DNA from: Aldrovandia affinis
Lineage: Eukaryota > Chordata > Actinopteri > Notacanthiformes > Halosauridae
Length of the DNA stretch: 64,000 nt
Assembly (NCBI GenBank): GCA_029706075.1
Contig: JAINUG010000055.1
Coordinates: 558,001 to 622,000 of the forward strand
Direction of reading: 5' to 3'
In this document: positions 47,224 through 58,490 of the stretch, piece by piece
How positions within the stretch are numbered: the stretch's first letter is position 1
How the letters are laid out: every line of letters starts with the position of its first letter
Translations under genes and position numbers: made by a program
The notes under the pieces: model-generated
What the model was told of the DNA's origin: nothing
Databases searched by the model: none
What the model saw: the letters and a program-made list of their open reading frames with translations, nothing else

Positions 47224-48100
47224 CCAGGTGACATTTCCTATTTTCTTTGCTGTTAGCCAGTTCATTTGTATGTGTGCACATTCACAAGTTTCATTTGTTA
47301 AGCAGTAACTACTGGTCTGTAAATACGGTATTGAATATGGGCGCATACAGAGGAAAAAGGGGTATAGCAAAAATGTGGCACATCTAGGTACATTCTTGGC
47401 TCTAGGCACATCTATGTGCAGTGGGGTACCAAGAGTGAGTGGCACAGAGTGGTTAAAGTTAGCTAGTTAGCTAGAATTTGTTTGTGCCGAAGGGGACTGC
47501 ATGCTTGATCTCACAGTGCAGCTCTGCTTGACTAAACAAAAATGCTGACTTAAGCTATAAAGAAATACAGAACAGCCTCTGTGTGCTCTCACATCTGGAA
47601 ACGGTTCTACATTGTGCTGCTTCCAGTTCTCTACGGCACATTAACAGGACCCATCTCACTTCCCTCGATTTATCAATTCTAACACTGATGAAGCGATACT
47701 GTACTCGCAGGCTATCAGTTAATTCAGCAACATGGCCTGTACACTTCAGCATGCTCGAGTATGACAAGAGCTGCCCGAATTACATAATCACTTGCTTCAT
47801 TTTTCTTCTCTTCTCCTTGAAATCTTTTAATAAATGTTTCACATCTACCTTGGCTTCACATCTTGGCTGTATTAACCTTAGAGTCCAGGCAGGAATTAGT
47901 GCAGAGAGGCTGGTGATTACATCTAACAGGTACTGATGTGTGATTGAGAATGGGCTCTTAATGTGCAGAGATTAGTTTCTTCAGATTGTAGAAGGGCGAT
48001 TGCAATTTCTGAGGCAGATTCCATTAATGTGACTTCCTGTGAACACGCAATCCCCCAGTCGGGATTTCGGAGACTGAACAGGACAGAGAAGTGTAGAAGC
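47224..48100. other. Non-coding, no gene seen
   Basis: AT-rich sequence directly downstream (in transcript direction) of the 48248-48110 exon donor. The longest open frame, 47583-47936 plus, lacks recognisable motifs. Confidence 0.4.
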
Positions 48101-48109
48101 TCCTCTTAC

Positions 48110-48248
48110 CTACTCCCAGTCGCCAGCTTTTCCCAGCATGGTATCGGGACCCCCGATCTGGTGCCAGTCCTACGGGATCCCAGTCCACCAGCTCTGCCCC
48201 TGGCTCCTCCTCGTCCGCCAAGATATGCCCCTCACTGGTCTCCGAAAT
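48110..48248 (-). CDS. Internal exon of RhoGEF-like gene (upstream of the 5.8-kb exon)
   Basis: On the minus strand a pyrimidine-rich acceptor CCGTGTCTTTCCTGCAG precedes 139 nt ending GGAGTAG, followed by a consensus donor GTAAGAGG. The frame gives 46 residues, starting ISETSEGHILADEEEP and ending RYHAGKSWRLGV, plus one base. The region is acidic then basic, with no folded domain I recognise. It enters in phase 0 and leaves in phase 1, exactly matching the phase-1 acceptor of the 5817-5504 exon; the junction codon would be G+AG, Glu. Third positions are G/C-rich relative to the AT-rich flanks. Being an exon is well supported. Membership in the same gene is inferred from strand and phase, across an intron of about 42 kb. 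Confidence 0.7.
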
Positions 48249-48514
48249 CTGCAGGAAAGACACGGGAGAGGTGTACAGCTAACGCTCCTGTTTGGACACG
48301 CATGTCAGCCATGAGGTTTTCCTGCTAAAATGGCACAGGACAGGTTAGTGAATCTTCACCTGGCCAAATTTTGGGGACCTCATGTGCTAACTGGCTTCCA
48401 TCTAACCTTTCTCTGGTCCACACTCCAGTACAGTAGGTGGCGATATGCACCATGAGGTGGCTTGCCTTAACTGCAAATAAGTAAGCTGAAGAAGACTGAA
48501 GTAAGAGAGACAGG

Positions 48515-49272
48515 GGCTGTGTTCGAAACCGCTCACTCGTTCCCTATTCCCTATTCCCTATATAGTGTTTACTGTATAGTGTACGATGTAGCGAACGACA
48601 AACTGTTTTCGGATACTACAACTGAACGTCATTTGCGTTAAAAAAAGTGCCGGATATTCAGGTGACGCAAGCGGATGCGCCCAGTATCGCGTAAACAAAC
48701 CGAGCACTCATGGCAGCCCGTTGAAATGTACTGAGGTAGTATCGGGTTTGCATGTTCAGTTTTGAATGTTAAATCCCAAATAAATAGTTGAAATTCTAAT
48801 GATGTGCAAGTGTGGTGCTGTCTGCTAGCCACTGCTTTAGCTACCAATAGCTACCGTTATGGAAGTCGTGAGCTAACTAGCTCGTGTGGAGAAAATAACG
48901 TTAGGATAACTCACGAGCTCACGACTAGCACCAACTTCCATAGCGATAATAACGGTAGCTATCGGTGGCTAAAGCAGTTAGCTAACGTTACCATCACCAT
49001 GATTCCTGTTGCTGTTTTACTGCTGTTGGCTCAACTTTTGTTCTTGAGGCATAAACGGAAGTGTATGTATGACGGTATGACACGACCGCATTGCATTGTG
49101 GTACACGGGATAAATTGTAGGGTACATTCGCTGTTCACTACAAATCACAGTGAATTGTGGGTATTTTCTCATTCACTATATAGTGAACGAAATGAACATT
49201 TTAGAATTCGTCGCACACTACAAAATGGCGTACACACTATATAGTGAATAGGGAGCGGTTTCGAACACAGCC
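48515..49272. mobile_element. MITE with GGCTGTGTTCGAAACCGCTC terminal repeats
   Basis: The left end GGCTGTGTTCGAAACCGCTC is mirrored at the right end, followed inward on both arms by ATTC and ACTATATAGTG words. About 758 bp with no transposase. An internal inverted repeat at 48828-48985 (CACTGCTTTAGCTACCAATAG against its mirror CGGTGGCTAAAGCAG) adds a second hairpin. No target duplication resolved. Confidence 0.8.
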
Positions 49273-49390
49273 AAGGAGTGGTGCAGATGAGAAGGGGAAG
49301 GGACGTTATCTGTGCAATGGTGCAAAATAAAAACATCGGTGACAAGCTGATTTAAACTTGGGATTTGAAATGGAACACAAGCCTGATATA

Positions 49391-50813
49391 CAGTGGCTTC
49401 AGAAAGTATTCAGACCCCATAACTTTTTCCACACTTTGTTGTGTTATAGACTTAATTTAAAATGGATCAAATTGATTTTTTTGCCATTAATCTACACACA
49501 GTACCCCATAATGACAAAGCGAAAACACGTTTTTAGAAATTGTTGCAAATGTATTCAAAATAAAATAAAAAAATATGTCATTTACATAAGTATTCAGGCC
49601 CTTTGCTATGACACTCCAAATTGAGCTCAGATGCATCCTGTTTCCTTTGATAATCCTTGAGATGTCTCTACAACTTGATTGTGGTCCACCTGTGGCAAAT
49701 TCAATTGAATGGACATGATTTTGAACGGCACCCACTTGTCTATATACGGTCCCACAGTTCACAGTGCATGTCAGAGCAAAAACCAAGCCATGAAGTCCAA
49801 GAAACTCTCCATAGACCTCCGAGATAGAATTATGTCAAGGCATAGTTTGGGCGAAGGATAAAAACATTGCTAAAGCATTGAAAGTTCCCAGGAGCACTCC
49901 ATCAATCAGGAGTTTATGGTAGCGCTTGGCATTCAGGCAAAATATTTCAATTTTTGTCTTATCAGACCAGAGAATCTTTTTCCTCATGCTCTCAGAATCC
50001 TTTAAGTGCTATTTGGCAAACTCCAGGCGGGCTGTCATATGCCTTTTACTCAGGAGTGGCTTCCGTCTAGCCACTCCCATAAAGGTCTGATTGATGGAGT
50101 GCTGCAGAGATGGTTGTCCTTCTGCCAGGTTCTCCCATCACTGCAGAGGAACTCTGAAGCTCTCTTAGAGTGGCCATTGGGTTCTTGGTCACTTCCCTGA
50201 CCAAGGCCCTTCTTTCCGGGTTACTGAGTTGGGCTGGACGGCCAGCTCTAAGAAGAGCTGTGGTGGTTCCAAACTTCTTCCATTTCACAATGATGGAGCC
50301 CACTGTGCTCCTGGGAACTTTCAATGCTTTAGCAATGTTTTTATACCCTTCCCCCAATCTATGCCTCGACATAATTCTATCTCGGAAGTCTATGGAGAGT
50401 TTCTTGGACTTCATGGCTTGGTTTTTGCTCTGACATGCACTGTGAACTGTGGGACCGTATATAGACAAGTGGGTGCCTTTCAAAATCATGTCCATTCAAT
50501 TGAATTTGCCACAGGTGGACTACAATCAATTTCTAGACACATCTCAAGGATGATCAAAGGAAACAGGATGCATCTGAGCTCAATTTGGAGTGTCATAGCA
50601 AAGGGCCTGAATACTTATGTAAATGATATATTGAATTTTTAAATTTTGAATAAATTTGCAACAATTTCTAAAAACGTGTTTTCGCTTTGTCATTATGGGG
50701 TACTGTGTGTAGATTAATGGCAAAAAAATCTATTTGATCCATTTTAAATTAAGTCTATAACACAACAAAGTGTGGAAAAAGTTATGGGGTCTGAATACTT
50801 TCCAAAGCCACTG
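49391..50813. mobile_element. Head-to-head palindromic Tc1-like element
   Basis: The left end CAGTGGCTTCAGAAAGTATT and the inverse right end CAGTGGCTTTGGAAAGTATT are flanked by TA on both sides. The two arms are inverted copies of the same 5' end for about 500 bp: each contains the terminal repeat, the spacer and the start of the transposase gene, ATGAAGTCCAAGAAACTCTC (plus at about 49790, minus at about 50415). A normal Tc1 would have a transposase C-terminus on one side, and it is absent here. Both arms share the sequence down to about AAAGTTCCCAGGAGCAC. Confidence 0.88.
49912..50415 (-). pseudogene. Tc1-like transposase, N-terminal half only
   Basis: From 50415 the minus strand reads MKSKKLSIDFRDRIMSRHRL, EGYKNIAKALKVPRSTVGS and KWKKFGTTTALLRAGRPAQL: the paired-type helix-turn-helix DNA-binding region. 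It continues through LVREVTKNPMATLRELQ and RTTISAALHQSDLYG. After a stop/frameshift there are traces of the first catalytic box region (ILWSDKTKIEIFCLNAKRY), with the first Asp retained. The remaining catalytic Asp and Glu and the C-terminus are missing because the sequence turns back into the inverted left arm. Tc1 transposases act in the nucleus on their terminal repeats; this one cannot be active. Confidence 0.85.
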
Positions 50814-50817
50814 TATA

Positions 50818-50925
50818 TACAGGTAACTGCCAAATTAAAGGAAACAGCAACATAAAGTGTCTTAATAGGACGTTGGGCCACCACAAGCCGCATGAACAGC
50901 TTCAACGTGCCTTGGCATAGATAAA
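50818..50925 (+). mobile_element. Tc1-like 5' fragment abutting the palindromic element
   Basis: CAGGTAACTGCCAAATTAAAGG, then GTTGGGCCACCACAAGCCGC and TTCAACGTGCCTTGGCATAG. This is the terminal region of the same family as the remnant at 43060-43727. The inverted Tc1 ends only a few bases before it. Confidence 0.7.
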
Positions 50926-51300
50926 CCTGCAGCTCTGTGCTCTGCTCACAGAGGGAGGGGGGTGTGTGGTGAGTTTGACAGTGTGGCATGTTAAGTGTTA
51001 TAGATGGCTCTGAAGTGTGCTTATATCACAGCCTCTGTTTCCGGCCCTCAGTCAACACTTATCTCGACAGAAAAATGGCCCCTGGATTAATTGAGTCTAG
51101 GTACCCCCTTTGTGTCCACAAAACTAAATAAATAAATATTAAATATTATTTCCAGCTTATAGCAACTTGTTTTAATGGGACATGTGACATGTGATGTTCT
51201 GTCACCATGTCACCACCATAATGCCCATGTTTCTTCATTTTATCTCAGTTCATATAAGCTGGTCATGTTTGTGTATACTTATGACATAGGTTATAATAAT

Positions 51301-51455
51301 ATAATATATGCCATTTAGCAGACGCTTTTATCCAAAGCGACTTACAGTAGTGAATGCATACATTTTTCAGTATATGTGGTCCCAGTGGGAATTGAACCCA
51401 CAACCTAAGCGTTGCCAACGCTGTGCTCTACCCACTGAGCCACAGAGAACCACAG
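51301..51455 (-). mobile_element. tRNA-derived SINE, family B (reverse copy)
   Basis: On the minus strand: TCTGTGGCTCAGTGGGTAGAGC, TTGGCAACGCTTAGG, GGTTCAATTCCCACTGGGACC, then the tail GTCGCTTTGGATAAAAGCGTC and CTGCTAAATGGC. Better preserved than the 16685-16852 copy. Confidence 0.9.
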
Positions 51456-51538
51456 CCATATTATAGCCATGACTTAAAGCTGATATATTTTCACCTATAC
51501 ATTTTAATTAGGGAGATTAACATGTAAAACATTTAGGT

Positions 51539-51745
51539 CAGCAGTCCTCAACCCTGGTCCTGGAGAGCCACAGTGTCTGTTGGCTTTTGTTGAAACTCAG
51601 CGATTAACCGATCAATTAAAGCAGGTGATTACACAGTTAACTCACCTCACCTGGTTTCTTTGGTCTGAATTGGTTGCTGATTTTACGCTCAAAATAAAAA
51701 CCAGCAGACCTTGTGGCTCTCCGGGACCAGGGTTGCGGACCACTG
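51539..51745. mobile_element. hAT-type MITE, CCCTGGTCCTGG family
   Basis: Left CAGCAGTCCTCAACCCTGG, inverse right CAGTGGTCCGCAACCCTGG, with GGAGAGCCACA on both arms. Same family as 41546-41744. The flanking octamers (ATTTAGGT, TATTAGAT) match poorly, so the insertion is older. Confidence 0.7.
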
Positions 51746-52569
51746 TATTAGATGCTGCTTTAAAAAAAACTACATTTTATTTTAATTTTCTCCTGCAGGT
51801 GACGCCTTTACTTTTCTCTGATTGATGATTGTATAAGGCTAGTCCCACTTGTAAGAGAAAGATTTCATTGGCTCACACAACACTCCTCCTCTGTATACAT
51901 TTCCCTCTAATGAAAGAGAGGTTTAGCTTTGCTATTTGCATTAGCAGATATATGGCTCCATTGAAATATATGAGTAAAATATAGAAAAATGAATCTAAAT
52001 ATTATTTATGAGATGGTGCGAGCGCTGTTCCTTCAACAGATGGAAACATGTTATGTGCAAATATTAATATTTAATTCCTGTGGCGCCATGCATGCTTTGC
52101 CTTGTGATAAACAACGGAGAAGATGATAAATTCAAAAACCCAAGGTCCTGGTAACAATATAGATTACATATACAACCTCACGTGTTTTTACAACGACAGA
52201 TCAATAAGCACTATAAATTAGATAAGACTGAGATTGAGAATAAGGCATCCCAAATTCAACATTTAGGTTTAATCATTACCTTTCCCTCAAGTGTAAATGT
52301 AGGAAGTGCTTATTTGGGAATCTATTCATTGAAAACAATTTGCGAAAACTTTCAACATTGGTAAAACTGAAATCAAATAAACTGCCACGTCTGGTGAATA
52401 TTCAGTTAAGATCTTATATCAGCCCTGGCCCTCTGTCTCCAGCTGACATTTCTCTTCAACATTCCCTCACTCGCCCCCTTCCTTCCTTCACTCGTTCTCT
52501 TCTTTCTTTGGCCTCTCGCTGCCCTTGGGTAAGTATATGAGAACTGGGATTTAAAGCCATCGGGGTTAA

Positions 52570-52587
52570 GTGTGCGTGTGTGTGTGC

Positions 52588-52621
<34 letters not shown>

Positions 52622-52724
52622 ATGTATGTGTGCGTGTGTGTGTGTGTATAAAAAAAAAAGACTGTGTAAAGTATTTTGTGTGTGCGCATGTGTATTTTTG
52701 TGTGTATGTGTGCATGACTGTGTG

Positions 52725-52768
<44 letters not shown>

Positions 52769-52770
52769 TG
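52570..52770. repeat. Two (TG)n microsatellites separated by A-run
   Basis: TG/GCGTG tracts at about 52571-52648 and 52724-52767, with AAAAAAAAAG between them. The Thr/His frames on the minus strand are artefacts. Confidence 0.95.
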
Positions 52771-52849
52771 CGTGTCTGTATCCATGCCTGCATGGGAGTG
52801 AGGGACCATGAACCCCATAATAGGTGGAGCTACAATGAGCTGTCAATCA

Positions 52850-55400
52850 GCTGACTTGTGTTACCCAATCAAAAGCTTTTTTCACTCCACAGCAAAACAC
52901 AATGATTGCTTCAAATCAGCAAGATTATAGTAGCTCTAATCAGTTTCATGAGGCCTTAGTCTACCATCACCATGAGTAAACCAGTACCTCTGATTCAAAT
53001 CCCTCTCTCCATCTATGTGAGAAACCAACATATATGGGCCAAACACAACAAAATAAAGGCAAGAGGGATAGCTCACATACTCAGCTGCAATTTTAGGACC
53101 TGTGGAATAAAAAAATGGGCGGTAAATTGTCAGTGTTTAATCTACTGCCAAATATTTTAGATTGTTTTAGTTACTTTTCTGGGTCATGGATCTCATTAAT
53201 TGAACACTCCACTATTTGAACAAGGTAGGTTATAAAATATTCAGATCTAAGTGATAATGGTGATTTCTAATTTATCTACATTTTTCATTTTGCTGAGTAT
53301 TTTTTAATAAGCAACCTGACCCTGTGTACACTGTTGTCTTGTTTTGAGTTTTGTTTCAGTAAGGCACTGAGAAATAAGCAATATCATATTATGTTATAAC
53401 CAGAGCAGGTTGAGAAATACAGTACATTTGAAAAATGAAAACAAAAGAAATAAAGTCAAACATGCAGGATATAGACAGAGAAGCACAGCCTCTTGAGGAG
53501 AATGAAATTTGAAAAATGGAAATATCATTTTTCATTGGAAGGCCACATCAAGCTCCCAATCAGAGCATGTTAACTCAAGAGTTATAACACAGTTATCTTC
53601 AGTTACGTGAAATTTGACACATGTATTAATGATGAATAATTGTGGATAAATATCTAACTAAAGCACATGTTATGATTGAAGTAAGAACATCTATTCAACA
53701 TTTGGAGTACATATAAATCTTAAAATAATCTTGAAAGTGGCCTTGAACTGTCTGTACTGTGTCTGAAGTGAGCTCTGCAGATGGCTGCCAGAGCAGATTT
53801 TGGCCTCCTTATTTTCGGAATGCATGAGCTGTATATCAACTGTCGGGTTAGCAATTCTGAAACATAGAGAGCTAAAGTAAAAAGCTAGAAAAAAGTTCTA
53901 AGCTGTTGGAATATGAAAGGCTCAAACTACACTGATTAAACTCCTCCTTCCCAAGACTAAAATTCCTTTTGGTTTTTCTTATGAAACATGTTTATTGTTT
54001 CATATTAAACTACAAAGTATATCAATCACAGCATGGTAGGAAAATATAAAGTGTCCAGTTGGGCCCCTCTTACCTGGTGTTCCCTGCTGATACATATTTT
54101 GTCAACAAAACAGATTCAAAACAGCACATACTGCAAGTGCATTTGTGTGATAATTTATGTAATATATGCCATGTATTACATAAGCAAAAAAATCTAACTT
54201 GCAGGCTAGTTACATAGGTCTCTAACTTAGGTTTGAAGATTGCATTCTTTTAATAAAATAAATAACACTTAATATTAAAACTGATACATTTTTGAAATAT
54301 ATAAATGATATTAATTTATATATAATTTTTCTTTAGTCGGGAAAGACACTCTCTTAGCTGCAAGCTTCCATTTCTGCATTTTTCAGTGATGTTGGAAAAA
54401 CTACCAATAGTGTTCTCAGCATTTAGTAATCTTCAGACCTGTGTGCTGCATTGTTGATCTGAGACCGTAAAACATACCAAATGAGTCTATTGCACTGTAT
54501 GTCTGTTATGAGGAGGTTAATAGTACTTTGCCAGGACCTAACAGAATTCTGCTGCAACTTTATAGTCTGGTGTCAGTCCTGTTGAATCCCATTCAAAACG
54601 GTGGTATTCACTTGAAATCTCAGCCGGTGGCCTGACTGGTTCACTTTTATGCCCCTTTCCCTAGGGATGAGGTCACTGAGTCTGGCAGACATCAGCAATA
54701 TGGCAGACTGCAATGAAAGGCTCCGGGTTCTTTCTGCCTGGACAGGCTAGGAGCATCAGCAGTGGGCACAGCTAACTAACTCACCAGCAATAAATGTACT
54801 GTAGCTAGCAAGCTTGCTTGATTTCTGGCTACCTAATGGTGTTCAGCACTGCCTTTACGTGAGTTTTTTTATGAAAAATGCCAAAGATTGATTCATATAC
54901 TTTTTAGTTTGTTTAGGTAATTTAACCATCTCTGACCTAAACCGTTCTGATTCATTCCTGCCACAGGGAAACAACCATCATGGTACACCAAAGGACTGCG
55001 AATTTATTGCAATGCTCAAAATAACATACTGGTGCATTCTCAGCTACTCACCCATCACAGCAAAAACATTTTTTAGATCAATATCTTTTCCCTTTTTTAT
55101 TTAATGAGGCATTAGTCTGCTAAATGGCGTATATTATTAGTCAAAACTTATGCTGCCAAATAGTCGATCACCTTTGATCCTGCAAATTCCTCTGTCTAAC
55201 ATGCATATGCAACTTTGCCTGATTTTCTCAATCAATAATAAACAAAACATTTTAAAACATTCTCTTTAAATATTGTTCTTCTAAGATTTGGAATTGGATG
55301 TCTATAAACGATCTTACTATAGATCTTAACTCTTCTGGTGTTGCACGGTCGTGTTAGCTACTAGCACAACAATGGGACATAAGGGTGTGGTGAATAACGT
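52850..55400. other. AT-rich non-coding, no gene seen
   Basis: Long AT-rich stretch without open frames over about 60 codons and no recognised repeat by eye. One possible 57-nt splice-flanked segment on the minus strand (about 54082-54138) is too weak to call. Confidence 0.5.
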
Positions 55401-55419
55401 TTTTACAACGTTTTCCTGC

Positions 55420-56952
55420 AGGAAAAAAGTATTTCAAGGCATGTTTGCAACCCATCAAAATTGTATACCGTTGGAAAGCCTGTTTATTTTCCTTTTAAAT
55501 GGTGCCCCATTTGTAAGGAACATGCATTTGTGGGATGAGCAGCACAGCTGAGTATGTGGGTTGCGCCCATGAAAAATTTGCCAAATCTTCTCTGCCAATG
55601 CCAAACAGTTTATTCTGCTGTTGCTATTGACTCTTGTTTTGAGCTTCCGGTACCCCCAGGTGCTGACAATCAGGTGCCTGATTGGCACCTGATTGGCAGC
55701 ACCTGTGAGCATGGGCCCTGCTACAGTGGTCAATTGGTGTCTGCTCCAAGAATCGGCATGCAACGTTCGTCTGATCTCGATAAGGCCCGTGCGATAGGGC
55801 AACTTCAAGCTGGTGTTCCGCAAAAGCAAGTTGCGGCATTATTTGGAGTGAGCCCTAGTACCATCTCCAAACTGAAGGCCAAGTTCCATGAAACGGGGGA
55901 TGTCAGAGACAGACCGCGAAGTGGGCGTCCCAAGAAGACGACACCCCAAGAAGACCGGTTCCTCACCCTTTCAGCACTTAGGAACCGTAGGCTGTCTTCT
56001 ACAGATTTTCAGTCAAGGTTTGCAGGACGATATGGCACATGGCTCTCGGCCCAGACAATCCAGAACAGACTGGACGCAGCCAATCTCCGGGCTCATAGGG
56101 CTGCCAGGAGGCCTGCCATGACTGCCCTTCACCATCAGGCCCGTTTGCGCTGGTGTCGGCAACACCTGCACTGGAACCTGAACATGTGGAGGAACGTTAT
56201 GTTCATCGATTCCAGATTCTGCCTACGGAAGTTGGATCGTAGGGTCAAAGTGTGGAGAAGACGGGGAGAACGCTATGCTGATTGCTGCACCGATAGAGTA
56301 ACACCTTTTGGTGGAGGCAGTGTGATGGTGTGGGGCGGCATCTCCATCACTGTAAAAACGAGGCTTGTCGTCATTGGAGGCAATCTCAATGCAGAGAGAT
56401 ATCGAGATGAGATTCTGCAACCAGTGGCAATCCCATATCTCCACTGTCTGGGACCAAACTCCATCCTCCAAGATGACAACGCCCCCACAGAGCGGGGTTT
56501 ATCAGAGACTACCTCCAGAATTTGGGAGTAGAGAGAATGGAATGGCCTGCCAACAGTCCTGACCTCAACCCAATTGAACAGTTGTGGGATCAGCTTGGGC
56601 GTGCTGTTTGTGCTAGAGTGACCAACACAACCACGTTGGCTGACTTGCGACAAATCCTGGTTGAGGAGTGGAATGCCATCCCACAGCAGTGTGTGACCAT
56701 GCTGGTGACCAGCATGAGGAGGAGGTGCCAGGCTGTTGTGGCTGTGTATGGTTCTTCCACATGCTACTGAGGCTCCTGACTGTTTGTTAAATGAATAAAT
56801 TGTAAAATTGCCAATATGTCTTGTTTCTTCCTTGTTACTGATAGACTTCAATCATCCAATCCACCAAACAACACCAAACAAGAGTTAATAGCAACAGCAG
56901 AATAAGCTGTTTGGCATTGGCAGAGAAGATTTGGCAAATTTTTCATTGTGCA
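55420..56952 (+). mobile_element. Tc1/mariner element (left terminal repeat, transposase and start of right repeat)
   Basis: The left repeat spans roughly 55465-55640, including CCGTTGGAAAGCCTGTTTAT, GTGGGTTGCGCCC and ATGAAAAATTTGCC. The right repeat begins at 56878 with the inverse of its inner part (TTGGCATTGGCAGAGAAG) and stops at ...TTTTTCAT (56952). The remaining outer part of the right repeat appears 2.76 kb later at 59716-59826 (TTTCATGGGCGCAACCC...), displaced by an L2 insertion. The outer ends are not sharply defined. Confidence 0.85.
55758..56770 (+). pseudogene. Tc1-like transposase with frameshift
   Basis: The likely start is the ATG at 55758 (MQRSSDLDKARAIGQLQAG). Helix-turn-helix segments follow (QKQVAALFGVSPSTISKLK), then the linker RDRPRSGRPKKTT, a second DNA-binding part (SAQTIQNRLDAANLRAHRAA) and the catalytic fold: VMFIDSRFCL (usual FTDESRF), FGGGSVMVWGGIS and ILQDDNAP (second Asp). 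After DDNAP the frame is lost: the expected downstream frame (FIRDYLQNL, VERMEWPANSPDLNPIEQLW with the catalytic Glu) runs out of phase to the stop at 56770. Comparison with the family pattern suggests a small deletion in the GCCCCCACAG stretch near 56485. The full length of about 337 residues fits Tc1 transposases; the protein is inactive. Confidence 0.88.
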
Positions 56953-57385
56953 TTGTATCTCGGTTGGAATTGTCTCGTCGCGTGCTAGTAAGTGTAAGTT
57001 ATCCGGTGTTAGATTTGGTGTTTAGCTTCTGCGTTCGTATCCTGTTCATTGGTTGCAAGTAGCACTTAATGCTACTTTGTTATCTTAATTAGTATTGTGT
57101 TGCTGATGTCCAACGGTTATTAGCTTCTATCGCTGCTTAGAAGTTTTATTTCAAAGCTGATTGCTACTTAGCTGTTTTCAATTGGTTTTATTATATCAGC
57201 CCGTGTCTGTAGTTGAGCGTTCCTTGAGTAGCGGAAGGAACCTGTGACTTGTTCATTAGTCTGTATTGTTGTCAGGTGGCACTCGCCACTTAGTGCCTAG
57301 CATCACTCGGCTATATTAGCAACCATAGTTGTGGATAGCGGCTGCTTTTCGCGGCAGCCTCACCTTCCTAGTCTCCCCAGACGAA

Positions 57386-57545
57386 GACGGAGGAGTCTAC
57401 CTGCAGGAGTCAAGACTCGCGGACAAAGACGAAGAAGTCTACCTGCAGGAGTCAAGACTCTGCGGACAAAGACGAAGGAGTCTACCTGCAGGAGTCAAGA
57501 ATCTGCGGACAAAGACAAAGGAGTCTACCTGCAGGAGTCCACCGA
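57386..57545. repeat. 43-bp tandem repeat in L2 leader, four copies
   Basis: Four units of GGAGTCTACCTGCAGGAGTC plus AAGACTC(T)GCGGACAAAGACGAA, with one-base length variation. They sit upstream of the endonuclease in the L2 leader. Confidence 0.9.
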
Positions 57546-57739
57546 GGGGGGCCAGCTAGGGAGTGCTCGCCGCACGGTAAGTATCATAGTTTTGTATCTC
57601 CCTGTTCTACTTCCTCTGCATCTACCACTACATGCTACCTCCCTATCCCAGTCCATGTCTCCTCTTCTAGATTGCCTAGAAGGAGAGATTCTACCCACAC
57701 CCGTACTCTGTCCAATCTCATCCACCCTCCTAGATCTCC

Positions 57740-58490
57740 CGGTGTTGACGTAGTGGTAGCAGGCGGACTATGGAACTGCCAGTCCGCTGTCCGGAAGGCC
57801 GATTTCATCTCGGCCTAGGCCTCACTACTCTCCCTGCAGTTCCTGGCGCTCACGGAGACGTGGATCACTCCCCAGAACACGGCCACCCCTGCTGCTCTCT
57901 CCGCTGCCTACACCTTCTCCCACACTCCACGACCCTCAGGTAGAGGTGGAGGGACAGGTATACTCATCTCCCCCCTGTGGAGATTTGGTATTGTTCCTCT
58001 TCCTCACTTCTCACCCTCTTCCTTTGAATTTCATGCTGTCACTGTCACTGTTCCATGTAAACTGCACATCATTGTTCTTTATCGCCCTCCAGGTCCACTG
58101 GGGAGTTTCCTAGATGAGATGGATGCCCTACTCAGCGCTTTCCCTGAGGATGGCACTCCCGTCTTACTCCTCAGTGACTTCAACCTGCCGCTGGAGACCT
58201 CTTCAGTCCTTCGACTTCACCCTGGCTGAATCCCCATCCACCCATAAGGCCGGTAACCAACTGGACCTGGTCTTCACCAGGAACTGCACCTCACCCAACA
58301 TTACGGTATCGCTTCTACATGTGTCTGACCATTGCTTTCTGTCTTTCTCCCTCCCCCTCCCCTCTGTGCCTAAACCATCTTCACCTGCTCCCACTGTCCT
58401 TGTCCGTCGCAACCTCCGCTCTATCTCCCCCGCTGCCCTGTCAGCTACTGTCCTATCATCCCTTCCCCCTACTGATGCCTACTGATGCCT
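57740..58490 (+). pseudogene. L2 endonuclease domain (broken)
   Basis: GLWNCQSAVRKADFIS leads into FLALTETWITPQN (catalytic Glu of the APE-type endonuclease). SGRGGGTGILIS, VLYRPPGPLGSFLDEMDAL and LLLSDFNLPLE (GDFN-type Asp/Asn box with Ser for Gly) follow, then NQLDLVFTRNC and the SDHC terminal Asp-His box. In L2 LINEs this domain nicks target DNA before target-primed reverse transcription. Stops and frameshifts (a stop after FISA; a shift after NLPLE) inactivate it. Confidence 0.85.

Noticed and set aside
54082..54138. 57-nt minus-strand segment between CACTTGCAG and GTAAGAGG
   Set aside because: Only one frame is open, the peptide is short and featureless and lies in AT-rich DNA. It could be chance.
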